NCBI GenBank assembly: GCA_913774725.1
Contig: CAJYIG010000334.1
Location: 1-17,238, forward strand
Direction of reading: 5' to 3'
Source of the DNA: an uncultured Curtobacterium sp.
GTDB lineage: Bacteria; Actinomycetota; Actinomycetes; Actinomycetales; Microbacteriaceae
DNA: 17,238 nt
Shown here in pieces: positions 1 to 7,138 of this stretch (positions within the stretch are counted from its first letter, which is position 1; the number at the start of each line of letters is the position of its first letter). The translations under genes and the position numbers were made by a program. The notes under the pieces were generated by a model. That model saw only the letters and a list, made by a program, of their open reading frames with translations, searched no databases and had not been told where the DNA came from.

Positions 1-120
1 CTCACCCCCGCGGTGCTCGAGACCGCCTTCGGTCTGCACGCCCGCGTGGTGCCGGACCCGGTGACGGGCGCGCCGATGATCGTGCCCGAGGCCGACGAGC
101 ACGACGCCTCGCCCGCCTGA
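1..120 (+). CDS. C-terminal end of an iron-siderophore ABC transporter ATP-binding protein (partial)
   Basis: The first 39 codons read in frame from base 1 to a TGA at 118-120. The peptide begins LTPAVLETAFGLHARVVPDP and continues VTGAPMIVP. This matches the characteristic end of FecE/FepC-type ATPases of iron-chelate importers, where a 'Lt.e.l...fg....v..dp.tG.p.vvp' tail follows the nucleotide-binding domain. The Walker and signature motifs lie outside the window. The next gene on the same strand encodes a siderophore-binding lipoprotein, which fits one import system. Assignment rests on the tail sequence and the neighbour only; another ABC ATPase of the same family is possible. Confidence 0.72.
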   Translation, partial: LTPAVLETAFGLHARVVPDPVTGAPMIVPEADEHDASPA

Positions 121-175
121 GCGCCACGGGACGCTGATCACGGGTCGGTGTCACATGCTGGCGGCCCTCACAGAG

Positions 176-194
176 TTAGGTTAGGCTCTCCTAA
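176..194 (+). promoter_or_regulatory. IdeR/DtxR-type iron box
   Basis: The 19-mer TTAGGTTAGGCTCTCCTAA differs from the actinobacterial IdeR/DmdR/DtxR consensus (TTAGGTTAGGCTAACCTAA) at two positions. It ends one base before the GTG start at 196. TAGGCT at 182-187 can serve as a -10 hexamer, placing the transcription start at about 194-196, so the mRNA is probably leaderless. Iron-loaded repressor would block the promoter directly; derepression under iron limitation is the known behaviour of this site class. Confidence 0.88.
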
Positions 195-195
195 C

Positions 196-1230
196 GTGAA
201 GATCCCCCGCCGCGGCTCCCTGCGCGCCGCCCTCGTGACCTCCGTGGCCGTCTCGGCCCTCCTGCTCGCCGGTTGTTCCGGAGCGAACGGCTCCGACGAC
301 ACCGCCCGATCCGGGGACACCGCCGGCAACGCCTCGACCGCCTCCGGCCCCTGGTCGTACAAGGACGCGACCGGCGCGACCGTGCGGACCGACAGCACGC
401 CGAAGCGCGTCGTCGTCCTCAACGACATCGCGATCTCGTTCATCGAGTACGGTCTGCGCCCGGTCGGCACCTTCGGGCAGCTCACCATGGCGAAGGACGC
501 CCGCTTCGACGACCTCGACAAGGACGGCATCACCCAGCTCGGCCAGGCGTACGGGGACATCGACCTCGAGCAGCTCGCTGCGCTCAAGCCGGACCTCGTC
601 GTCACGTCGGTGTACCCGACGGACGAGAAGGGCACCCTCGACGAGACCCAGCCCGGCTACGGCTTCAAGGACAAGGAGCAGCAGGAGCAGGTCGAGGCCA
701 TCGCTCCGGTCGTCCAGGTCGAGTGGGGCGGCAAGGGCGAGGACGTGATCGAGAAGATCGCCGGCCTGGCCGAGTCGCTGGGCGCACCCGAGTCGAAGAT
801 CGAGGCAGCCGAGGACCGCTTCGACGAGGCCGAGGACACCCTCGAGCAGGCCGCGAAGCAGAGCGACGTCTCGGTCGTCTCGATGTACGCGGACGGCGAT
901 GGCGCCTACGTGACCCGCCCGTCCGACGAGCCGACCCTGCAGATGTACTCGTCGTTCGGTGTCGATTTCGTGAACCCTGCGCCGAAGGGCTTCTACTGGG
1001 GCATCTACTCGTGGGAGAACGCCGGACAGATCAAGGGTGACGTGATCCTGCTCTCGCAGCAGGGCTACCAGGTCGCGGACCTCGAGAAGCAGCCGACGTT
1101 CGCCGACGACGCGGCGCTCAAGGCGGGCCAGGTCCACAGCTGGACCTTCCCCGCGCTCGACTACGCGTCGCAGGCGGACTACATGACGAAGCTCGCGGGC
1201 TGGCTCGAGGACAGCAAGAAGGTCTCGTAG
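196..1230 (+). CDS. Iron-siderophore ABC transporter substrate-binding lipoprotein (FecB/FepB family)
   Basis: A 344-residue extracytoplasmic binding protein that would capture a ferric siderophore and pass it to a membrane permease/ATPase. A basic n-region (KIPRR), a hydrophobic stretch and the lipobox LLAGC place the lipidated cysteine at residue 27. The mature protein opens with a Ser/Gly/Asp-rich linker, then a TroA-like helical-backbone fold beginning near TPKRVVVLNDIAISFIEYG. A Glu/Lys-rich central helix (about residues 185-220) separates two lobes. A longer frame from GTG 148 exists, but it would put the iron box inside the coding region and give an over-long signal peptide, so GTG 196 is preferred. 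The preceding ATPase tail ends at 120. The substrate cannot be read from the sequence; an Fe-hydroxamate or catecholate is plausible. Confidence 0.9.
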   Translation: MKIPRRGSLRAALVTSVAVSALLLAGCSGANGSDDTARSGDTAGNASTASGPWSYKDATGATVRTDSTPKRVVVLNDIAISFIEYGLRPVGTFGQLTMAKDARFDDLDKDGITQLGQAYGDIDLEQLAALKPDLVVTSVYPTDEKGTLDETQPGYGFKDKEQQEQVEAIAPVVQVEWGGKGEDVIEKIAGLAESLGAPESKIEAAEDRFDEAEDTLEQAAKQSDVSVVSMYADGDGAYVTRPSDEPTLQMYSSFGVDFVNPAPKGFYWGIYSWENAGQIKGDVILLSQQGYQVADLEKQPTFADDAALKAGQVHSWTFPALDYASQADYMTKLAGWLEDSKKVS

Positions 1231-1237
1231 CCGCGAT

Positions 1238-1291
1238 CGAGACGGACTGGAGGCGCGGTGCCGGCTGGCACCGCGCCTCCAGTCCGTCTCG
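1238..1291. terminator. Perfect 25-bp-arm hairpin between convergent genes
   Basis: Arms 1238-1262 and 1267-1291 are perfectly complementary around a 4-nt loop (ggct). It lies just after the stop of the siderophore-binding gene and 7 nt from the stop of the convergent penicillin-binding protein gene, so it can serve both directions. There is no T-tract. Its core GGAGGCGCGGTGCC recurs in other gene-end palindromes of this window. Confidence 0.8.
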
Positions 1292-1297
1292 GCTCGG

Positions 1298-3352
1298 TCA
1301 GCCGACGGGCAGCGCCGCGTTCACCGCCGTCTGCGCCTGCCGCCACACGTCCGCACGTGACCCGGCGTAGGTGCCGCCCTGCCCGCTCCCGACGTGCCGC
1401 AGGTTCGTCTTCCCGCCGTCGGTGTTGCCCTGCCAGTACGCCGTCACCGCACGCGAGGTCCCGCCGACGAGCCAGATCTGGTCCGCCGAGTCCGTCGTCC
1501 CGGTCTTGCCGAACAGCGTCGCCCCGTCGCGCGTCTGCCCGCCGGTCGCCGTGCCTCCGCGGAACGCGCCCTGCATCACCGCGAAGGCCTGCGCCGCGAC
1601 CGCGGGCGACACCGCCTGTGTGCAGGAGCGCGGCTGCCCACCGAGCACCGTGCCGTCCGGGCCCGTGACCTGGTCGACGACGACCGGCGCGCAGTACACG
1701 CCGCCGTTCGCGATCCCGGCGTAGGCGGCCGCCATCGTCAGCGGCGCGATGCTCGTCGTCCCGAGGATCGCCGCCGGGTTCGCGGGGAGCTCGCCGCCGG
1801 TCGCCGGGTGCACACCCAGTCGCGCGGCGGTGTCACGGATGTCGCAGAGGTCGAGCCGGGATGCCATGTCCGCGTACGCCGCGTTCACCGACTGCGCCGT
1901 CGCCGCGCGGACGGAGTACGGCCCGGTCTGCCCCGGCGAGTCGTTCTTCGGGTCGTACGGGGTGTCGAGCGTGATCCGCTGCCCGCACTGCGTCCACGTG
2001 CTCCGGGCCTTCCGCGTGCCGTCCACGACGGTGTCGGGGCTCCGTCCGGACTCGAGCCACTGCAGCAGCGTGAACATCTTGTAGGTCGACCCGACCTGGA
2101 AGCCCTTCGAGCCGCCGTTCGACTCGTCGGTGGCGTAGTTGAGCGAGGTCGCCGTCGCCGGGGCGTCCGCGGAACGGTCGAAGTCCTTGTTCTGCGCCAT
2201 GGTCAGCACGCGGCCGGTGCCCGCCTCGACGGTGTCGAGCGTCGCACCGAGGGCCAGGCGGCTCTCGGTCGCGGGGTCGTGCCGGGCGAGCAGGTCCTTC
2301 TGCTGCGTGTTGAGGTCGAGGTCGAGCGTGGTCTGCACCCGGTACCCGCCCGTGCGCCAGGCGGCGGCGCGGGCGTCGGGGTCGGCGCCGAGCTGCGGCA
2401 GGTCCTGCGCCACCTGTTCGGCGTACGCGCAGAAGAACTCGGCGCCGCGCACCGCCGACTCGCACCCCTGCTGCGGTGCCGTGAGGCGGACGTAGTCAGC
2501 CGGACGCGACGCGAGTGCCGTCGCGAGGTCGGCGTCGCTCAGGTGCCCCTGGTCGTGCATCGAGCGCAGGATGACGTCCCGCCGGGCCTGGTTGTCGGCG
2601 TGGTGCTCGGGTGTCGACAGGTCGCGGCGCTCCGGCCACTGCACGATGGCGACGAGCGACGCGGCCTCGGCCGGGGTCAGGTCGGCGGCGTCCTTGCCGT
2701 AGTACCGCTGCGAGGCGGCCTGCACGCCGTAGGTCTGGTCGCCGAAGTAGGCGATGTTCAGGTAGGCGGCGAGGATCTCGTCCTTCGAGTACTCCTTCGC
2801 GAGCCCGATCGCCAGCTTCACCTCGGCGAGCTTCCGCTGCGGGGTCTTCGCGATCGCGTCGCGGTACCCGGCCTCGCGCTCCTCGGCGGTGGGGAGCTCG
2901 CTCGCCTGCTGGATCTTGATGTTCCGCACGAGCTGCATCGTGATCGTCGACCCACCGGACCCGCCCTGCCCGCCGGAGGCGACGACGCTCGCGACCGACC
3001 GCACCAGGCTCGTCGGGTCGACGCCGCCGGTCTCGCGGAAGCGCTTGTCCTCGCCGTCGATCGCGGCGTGCTCGAGGGTGTCGCTGATCTGGTCGAGCGA
3101 CAGCTCCTGCCGGTTCTGGTCCCACACGTCGACCAGGTGCACGGGCTGGCCGCCCTGGTACGCCCAGATCTCGTTGCGCTCGGGCAGGTCACCGATCTCG
3201 ATGTACTCCGGCATCGAGTCGAACAGGTCGATCGCCGAGGTCGTCCCCACCCCGGCCACCGCGAGCACCGGCGTCACGCCGACCCCGACCAGCAGCCCCG
3301 CCAGCACGCTGCCGCCGACGAAGCCCAGGGCTGCCCCGGTCGCACGTCGCAT
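1298..3352 (-). CDS. Bifunctional class A penicillin-binding protein (GT51 glycosyltransferase + transpeptidase)
   Basis: Membrane-anchored peptidoglycan synthase that polymerises lipid II and cross-links stem peptides. Counting from the ATG at 3358 (686 residues), one N-terminal transmembrane segment (about 10-38) is followed by a GT51 domain with EDKRF at 103-107, GGSTIT at 135-140 and RKLAE at 175-179. The transpeptidase has STYK (nucleophile Ser424), SVN (490-492) and KTG (618-620). No PASTA repeat follows. The GT51 motifs are slightly divergent: the His of EDxxFxxH is Thr109, and the usual GGSTITQQ is GGSTITMQ. GGGGAG at 3361-3366 (minus strand) is only 2 nt from ATG 3358 but 8 nt from ATG 3352, so the second ATG is chosen (684 residues). 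A beta-lactamase lies upstream on the same strand, and the gap carries a phased GTnAC array. Confidence 0.93.
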   Translation of the reverse strand: MRRATGAALGFVGGSVLAGLLVGVGVTPVLAVAGVGTTSAIDLFDSMPEYIEIGDLPERNEIWAYQGGQPVHLVDVWDQNRQELSLDQISDTLEHAAIDGEDKRFRETGGVDPTSLVRSVASVVASGGQGGSGGSTITMQLVRNIKIQQASELPTAEEREAGYRDAIAKTPQRKLAEVKLAIGLAKEYSKDEILAAYLNIAYFGDQTYGVQAASQRYYGKDAADLTPAEAASLVAIVQWPERRDLSTPEHHADNQARRDVILRSMHDQGHLSDADLATALASRPADYVRLTAPQQGCESAVRGAEFFCAYAEQVAQDLPQLGADPDARAAAWRTGGYRVQTTLDLDLNTQQKDLLARHDPATESRLALGATLDTVEAGTGRVLTMAQNKDFDRSADAPATATSLNYATDESNGGSKGFQVGSTYKMFTLLQWLESGRSPDTVVDGTRKARSTWTQCGQRITLDTPYDPKNDSPGQTGPYSVRAATAQSVNAAYADMASRLDLCDIRDTAARLGVHPATGGELPANPAAILGTTSIAPLTMAAAYAGIANGGVYCAPVVVDQVTGPDGTVLGGQPRSCTQAVSPAVAAQAFAVMQGAFRGGTATGGQTRDGATLFGKTGTTDSADQIWLVGGTSRAVTAYWQGNTDGGKTNLRHVGSGQGGTYAGSRADVWRQAQTAVNAALPVG

Positions 3353-3492
3353 CGTCATGTCTCCCCCTCGTGGTCCCGCCCCCGTCGTCCGGAGGCGTCG
3401 CGTGACCCTCCCAGCGCTGGTCGGGCGTCCACCCGGCGTTCCCCGGGGAGAACCGGCGCGACCGCTGGGAAAGGACCGAGTCGGTACGGATC

Positions 3493-3552
3493 GTTACCGG
3501 AGGGGCACCCACCGTCACCGTCCCGTGACCCCACCGTGACCCGGTCGTGACC
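3493..3552 (-). promoter_or_regulatory. Phased 11-bp direct-repeat array, candidate OmpR-family (MtrA-like) operator
   Basis: On the plus strand GTCACC starts at 3514 and GTGACC at 3525, 3536 and 3547, exactly 11 bp apart. Two weaker units, GTTACC at 3493 and GGCACC at 3504, extend the series. Read towards the penicillin-binding protein gene these are GGTCAC/GGTGAC units, i.e. GTnAC-N6-GTnAC, the tandem layout typical of OmpR/PhoB-type response regulators. Mycobacterial MtrA is known to favour GTCACA-like direct repeats and to control cell-wall genes. The regulator itself is not in the window. Confidence 0.5.
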
Positions 3553-3571
3553 GCCGGGTCGCGCGGACGAC

Positions 3572-4546
3572 TCACCGCGACGATGCGCCGACCGACTGCA
3601 CCGCCATCCGCGTCGCCGCGGCCACGAGCGCGTCCGAGGGCTCGGCGTCCGCACCGGCACCGTCCCGTGTGGTGAACACCACGAGCACGATCGGGTCCCG
3701 CCCCGGAGGCTGCACCACGGCGATGTCGTTCCGCACCCCGTAGGAGGCCGTCCCGGTCTTGTCCGCCACCGACCAGCCGTCCGGCACACCGGCGCGGATC
3801 GTGCCGTCGCCGGTGGTGGTCCCCGCCATCGCGGACCGGAGCAGCGCCCGGTCGTCGGGGTCGAGTGCGTCGCCGAGCAGGACCGCACGCAGGTCGGCCG
3901 CCGACTGCGCCGGGGTCGTCGTGTCACGCGGATCACCGGGGACCGCCGTGTTCAGGTCGGGCTCGACGCGGTCCACGCGGGTCACGTCGTCCCCGATCGC
4001 GCGCAGCCACCGGGACACCCCGCCGACGCCGCCGAGCCGCTCCACGAGCAGGTTCGCGGCGGTGTTGTCGCTCTGCCGGAGGGCCGCGTCCACCAGCGCG
4101 CGGACGGTCATGCCCTCGTCGACGTGCTGGCTCGTCACCGGGGCGTAGGAGAGCAGGTCGCTCCGGTCGTAGTGCACGACGACGTCCAGGTCGTCGCTGC
4201 TCGACCGGGCGAGGACCGCCGCCGCGATGAACGCCTTGTTCGTCGACGCGAACGCGAACCGCTCGTCGGCGCGGTACCCGGTGCTGCTGCCGTCCGCCGT
4301 GTCGATCGCGACGACGCCGACCCGCGCGCCGTACTGCTCCTCGAGCGCCGCGAACGCGCGGGACGTGGCAGCGTCCGCCGTCGGCCGCGGCGTCGGTGGC
4401 GGTGTCGGGGCCGCGGTCGTGCTCGCCGTCGGGTCGCCGCTCGCGCCGGGACCGGCACCGCTGCCGCTGCAGCCGGTGAGCGTCAGCGCGGCGACCGCCG
4501 CGATCGTGGCCAGGGTCGTCCTCGTCGTCCGCACGCGGACGAGCAT
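3572..4546 (-). CDS. Class A beta-lactamase, lipoprotein-anchored
   Basis: A 324-residue serine beta-lactamase that would hydrolyse penicillins or cephalosporins outside the membrane. The signal peptide ends in the lipobox LTGC with Cys26, followed by a Ser/Thr/Pro/Ala linker to about residue 60. All class A motifs are present: STNK (Ser101, Lys104), SDN (159-161), the omega-loop EPDLN (Glu195 general base, followed by PGDPRDTTTP) and KTG (263-265). Trp before the omega-loop Glu is replaced by Val. The frame stays open upstream to 4720, but that part is translated from 51-bp tandem hairpin repeats and would precede the signal peptide, so ATG 4546 is chosen; its Shine-Dalgarno is weak (GGGCGGA). 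The gene lies upstream of a penicillin-binding protein on the same strand, which suggests a cell-wall or beta-lactam response role. Confidence 0.92.
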   Translation of the reverse strand: MLVRVRTTRTTLATIAAVAALTLTGCSGSGAGPGASGDPTASTTAAPTPPPTPRPTADAATSRAFAALEEQYGARVGVVAIDTADGSSTGYRADERFAFASTNKAFIAAAVLARSSSDDLDVVVHYDRSDLLSYAPVTSQHVDEGMTVRALVDAALRQSDNTAANLLVERLGGVGGVSRWLRAIGDDVTRVDRVEPDLNTAVPGDPRDTTTPAQSAADLRAVLLGDALDPDDRALLRSAMAGTTTGDGTIRAGVPDGWSVADKTGTASYGVRNDIAVVQPPGRDPIVLVVFTTRDGAGADAEPSDALVAAATRMAVQSVGASSR

Positions 4547-4589
4547 GCCGGGTCCGCCCGCGTCCCACCTGGGCGACGCAGGTCCGGCC

Positions 4590-4735
4590 GGACGGGAGGC
4601 GCGGGTCGGCGCCGCCGCGCGCCTCCAGGCCGTCGGGTCCGGACGGGAGGCGCGGGTCGGTGCCGCCACGTGCCTCCAGGCCGTCACGTCCGGACGGGAG
4701 GGGCAGCGCACCGCCGCCACGCGCCTCCCGTCCCC
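4590..4735. repeat. Three tandem 51-bp hairpin units
   Basis: Units begin with GGACGGGAGG at 4590, 4641 and 4692 (period 51). Each contains an inverted repeat: GGAGGCGCG/CGCGCCTCC in unit 1, the same with one mismatch in unit 2, and 10-bp arms 4692-4701/4724-4733 in unit 3. The array sits directly after the stop of the mannitol dehydrogenase gene and before the beta-lactamase gene (both minus strand), so a multi-hairpin terminator is the simplest reading. The cores resemble the other gene-end palindromes here. Confidence 0.8.
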
Positions 4736-4763
4736 GCGTCGACCCGTCGGGACCGGCGGTGCG

Positions 4764-6245
4764 TCAGGACCGCGACAGGCGGGTGACGGTCGCGTGCGCG
4801 CCCTCGTCGAGCAGCCCGTCGAGCGCGTCGCGGTACGCCGCGACGAACCGCTCGTCGTCGACCAGGTCGCCGAACACCTGCCGGTCCCGCAGGAACGCGA
4901 GCCGGTCCTCGCGCTGCTGCTGGGCCGCGGCGGTGAGCCGGTCGGCGAGGCGGTCGACGACCTGGATCGGCTGCCCGTCCTCGTCAGTGCCCTCGGCGTA
5001 CCGCGCCCACGAGGCGACGATGCCGGCCGACAGGGTGACCGGACCGCCCGACGCCAGGTTCGCGCGGACGACCGGCAGCAGCCACTTCGGGATGCGGTCG
5101 CTCGACTCCGCGCACAGGCGGGCGAGGGTGTCGCGGACCTCGGGGTTCCGGAACCGCTCGATCAGCGTCGCCTTGTAGTCGTCGAGGTCGATGCCCGGCA
5201 CGGCGTGGAGCGTGGGGGTCGCCTCCTCGTCCATGTACCGGCGGAGGAAGGTCGCGATCGCGTCGTCCTGCGTGGCCTCGTGCGCGTACCGGTACCCGGA
5301 CAGGTACCCGAAGTAGCAGAGCCCTTGGTGGCTGGCGTTGAGCAGTCGGAGCTTCATGAGTTCGTACGGTTCGACGTCCTCGACGAGCTGGACGTCGGCG
5401 TCCTCGTACCGGGGACGTCCTGCGGGGTGGTCGTCCTCGAGCACCCACTGGAAGAAGGGCTCGGCGACGACCGGCCAGGCGTCCTCGATGCCGAGCTCGT
5501 CGCGGACCCATGCCCGGTCCTCGTCGGTCGTGACCGGCGTGATCCGGTCGACCATCGAGTTCGGGAAGGACACGTGCTCGTCCATCCAGTCCGCGAACGC
5601 CGGGTCCTGCAGTCGCGCGTAGCTCGTGAACATCTGCCGGGCGACGTGCCCGTTGCCCTGGATGTTGTCGCAGGACATCACGGTGAACGGCTCGAGACCC
5701 CGGTCGCGACGACGTCGGAGCGCCTCGACCACGAGGCCGAACACCGTTCGCGGCGGGGCGTCCCCCCGGAGGTCCGCCGCGACGCCCGGCTCGTCCGCGA
5801 CGAACTCCCCCGTGACGTGGTCGAAGTTGTAGCCACCCTCGGTGATGGTGAGGCTGACGATCCGGGTGTCCGGGTGCGCCATCTTCTCGACCACGGCGTC
5901 CGGGTCGTCGACTGCGAGCAGGTACTCGACGATGCTGCCGACGACGCGCGACTCGCGGGTGCCGTCCGGGTGCTTGAGCACGAGCGTGTACAGGCCGCCC
6001 TGCTCGTCCATCGCCGCGGCCATCCGACGGTCCTGCTCGAGGACGCCGACGCCGCAGATGCCGTACTCGCGTGCCTCACCCCGCTGCAGGAGCCGGTCGA
6101 GCACCATCGCCTGGTGGGCGCGGTGGAAGCCGCCGACGCCGAAGTGCACGATCCCGGTGGTGATGCCGTCGCGGTCGTAGGTGGGGACCGCGACACCGCT
6201 CTCGGCGATCTGGTCGAGGGTCTCCGGGCTCAGTCGGACGGGCAT
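4764..6245 (-). CDS. Mannitol 2-dehydrogenase family protein (polyol-specific long-chain dehydrogenase/reductase)
   Basis: A 493-residue cytosolic NAD(P)-dependent oxidoreductase interconverting a polyol (typically D-mannitol) and the 2-ketose (D-fructose). The Rossmann fold opens with GVGGFHRAH (36-44). The family signature FPNSMVDRITP is at 227-237, SCDNIQGNG at 191-199, and the catalytic Lys-x4-Asn-x2-His motif is KLRLLNASH with Lys298, Asn303 and His306. The length is exactly that of bacterial mannitol 2-dehydrogenases. AAGGAG at 5 nt spacing supports ATG 6245. No sugar transporter or kinase is nearby, so the physiological substrate could also be arabinitol, sorbitol or a hexuronate (fructuronate reductase relatives); mannitol fits the motifs best. 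The upstream region holds a repeated GAACCGGTGT element that may be an operator. Confidence 0.9.
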   Translation of the reverse strand: MPVRLSPETLDQIAESGVAVPTYDRDGITTGIVHFGVGGFHRAHQAMVLDRLLQRGEAREYGICGVGVLEQDRRMAAAMDEQGGLYTLVLKHPDGTRESRVVGSIVEYLLAVDDPDAVVEKMAHPDTRIVSLTITEGGYNFDHVTGEFVADEPGVAADLRGDAPPRTVFGLVVEALRRRRDRGLEPFTVMSCDNIQGNGHVARQMFTSYARLQDPAFADWMDEHVSFPNSMVDRITPVTTDEDRAWVRDELGIEDAWPVVAEPFFQWVLEDDHPAGRPRYEDADVQLVEDVEPYELMKLRLLNASHQGLCYFGYLSGYRYAHEATQDDAIATFLRRYMDEEATPTLHAVPGIDLDDYKATLIERFRNPEVRDTLARLCAESSDRIPKWLLPVVRANLASGGPVTLSAGIVASWARYAEGTDEDGQPIQVVDRLADRLTAAAQQQREDRLAFLRDRQVFGDLVDDERFVAAYRDALDGLLDEGAHATVTRLSRS

Positions 6246-6302
6246 GGGTACTCCTTCGTACGGCGGTCGCGAGCCCCCAGTCTGTCAGCCTGGGCCGATG
6301 GG

Positions 6303-6331
6303 CGGAACCGGTGTGCAGAACCGGTGTTCCG
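6303..6331 (-). promoter_or_regulatory. Candidate operator upstream of the mannitol dehydrogenase gene
   Basis: GAACCGGTGT occurs twice (6305-6314 and 6318-6327, period 13). The pair is bounded by the inverted hexamers CGGAAC (6303-6308) and GTTCCG (6326-6331). It lies 58-86 nt upstream of the dehydrogenase start and 62 nt or more upstream of the divergent TetR gene's own palindrome. No promoter hexamers could be assigned with confidence. Confidence 0.3.
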
Positions 6332-6390
6332 AGGTCGCGCCCAGCGTCCCCTCGGCAGGCGGGGGACGAACCTGAGGGGTCGCTCGGAGA

Positions 6391-6422
6391 AGGTGCACCG
6401 AGTGCATCGATGCACCTAGTGT
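6391..6422 (+). promoter_or_regulatory. TetR-type palindromic operator overlapping a leaderless promoter
   Basis: GTGCATCGATGCAC at 6402-6415 is a perfect 14-bp palindrome. An outer inverted pair, AGGTGCA (6391-6397) and TGCACCT (6411-6417), overlaps it. TAGTGT at 6417-6422 is a good -10 hexamer and would start transcription at about 6429-6431, on the GTG start codon of the TetR gene. A repressor bound here would block the promoter, giving autoregulation and control of the downstream transporter. Confidence 0.6.
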
Positions 6423-6430
6423 TGTCAGAC

Positions 6431-7066
6431 GTGACCACCACCGACCGTCGTGCCGCCCTCAAGGCGAAGCACCGTGCCGCGATCCTGCAGGCCGCGCGCG
6501 ACCTCGTCGACGAGCGCGGCGGCCGCGGCTTCAGCGTCGACGACCTGGCGTCCCGAGCGGACGTCGCGCGGCGCACGGTCTTCAACCACTTCGCCTCGCT
6601 CGACGAGGTCCTGCTCGCGGTGTGCGAGCAGGAGCTGTCGGTGATCATCGACCGGTTCCTCGCCGACATGGCCCGGACCCCGATCGGCGACGGCAGCAGG
6701 GCGTCGATGTTCGAGGAGCTCGAGTCCGCCGCACGTGGCGCCGACCTGGCCCCGGCGATCTCCGGCATGTACCGGATCATCGGCGAGCCGGGGAAGGAGG
6801 ACCCGAAGGCCGCGGTCCTCACCCAGACGGCGTTCTCGCGCGTCACCGAGCGGCTCCGCGACGAGGTCGCCCGGCGGCACCCGGGCGCCGACCCGCTCGA
6901 CACCGCACTGCTCGTCGACTCACTCATGAGCGGCATCGTCGTCATCGCCGACCACTGGCTCACCCACGACGGTCCCGACCTCACCCCCGCATCGCTGACC
7001 GCCTGGGACGCCCTGCTGAGCAGACTCGTGCACAGCGTCCGCTCCGGCTACATGCCGACCTCCTGA
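6431..7066 (+). CDS. TetR/AcrR family transcriptional regulator
   Basis: A 211-residue DNA-binding repressor. Residues 14-60 form the TetR N-terminal three-helix domain: HRAAILQAARDLVDERG, then the helix-turn-helix FSVDDLASRADVARRTVFNHF at 34-54, then SLDEVLL. The C-terminal ligand domain is divergent, so the inducer cannot be predicted. GTG 6431 is preferred because a -10 element ends 8 nt upstream, consistent with a leaderless mRNA; the in-frame ATG at 6410 lies inside the palindromic operator, and the frame is open further upstream without a ribosome site. The MMPL transporter begins 72 nt downstream on the same strand with no terminator between, so the pair is probably one operon controlled by this protein. 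Confidence 0.9.
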   Translation: MTTTDRRAALKAKHRAAILQAARDLVDERGGRGFSVDDLASRADVARRTVFNHFASLDEVLLAVCEQELSVIIDRFLADMARTPIGDGSRASMFEELESAARGADLAPAISGMYRIIGEPGKEDPKAAVLTQTAFSRVTERLRDEVARRHPGADPLDTALLVDSLMSGIVVIADHWLTHDGPDLTPASLTAWDALLSRLVHSVRSGYMPTS

Positions 7067-7138
7067 CCACTCTCCCCGGGGTCCACCGGCGCACCCCGCA
7101 CCACCACAGCACCTGACACGAAAGGACGGGGCAACCGC

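Noticed and set aside
148..195. GTG 148 as the start of the siderophore-binding protein
   Set aside because: It would place the iron box inside the coding region and add 16 non-signal residues before the basic n-region.
4547..4720. N-terminal extension of the beta-lactamase with repeated VAAPTRASRP-like segments
   Set aside because: The apparent protein repeat is the translation of the 51-bp DNA hairpin repeats and would precede a complete lipoprotein signal peptide.
4590..4735. Possible CRISPR-like array
   Set aside because: The units are contiguous tandem copies with internal palindromes and no variable spacers between conserved repeats; no cas genes are present.
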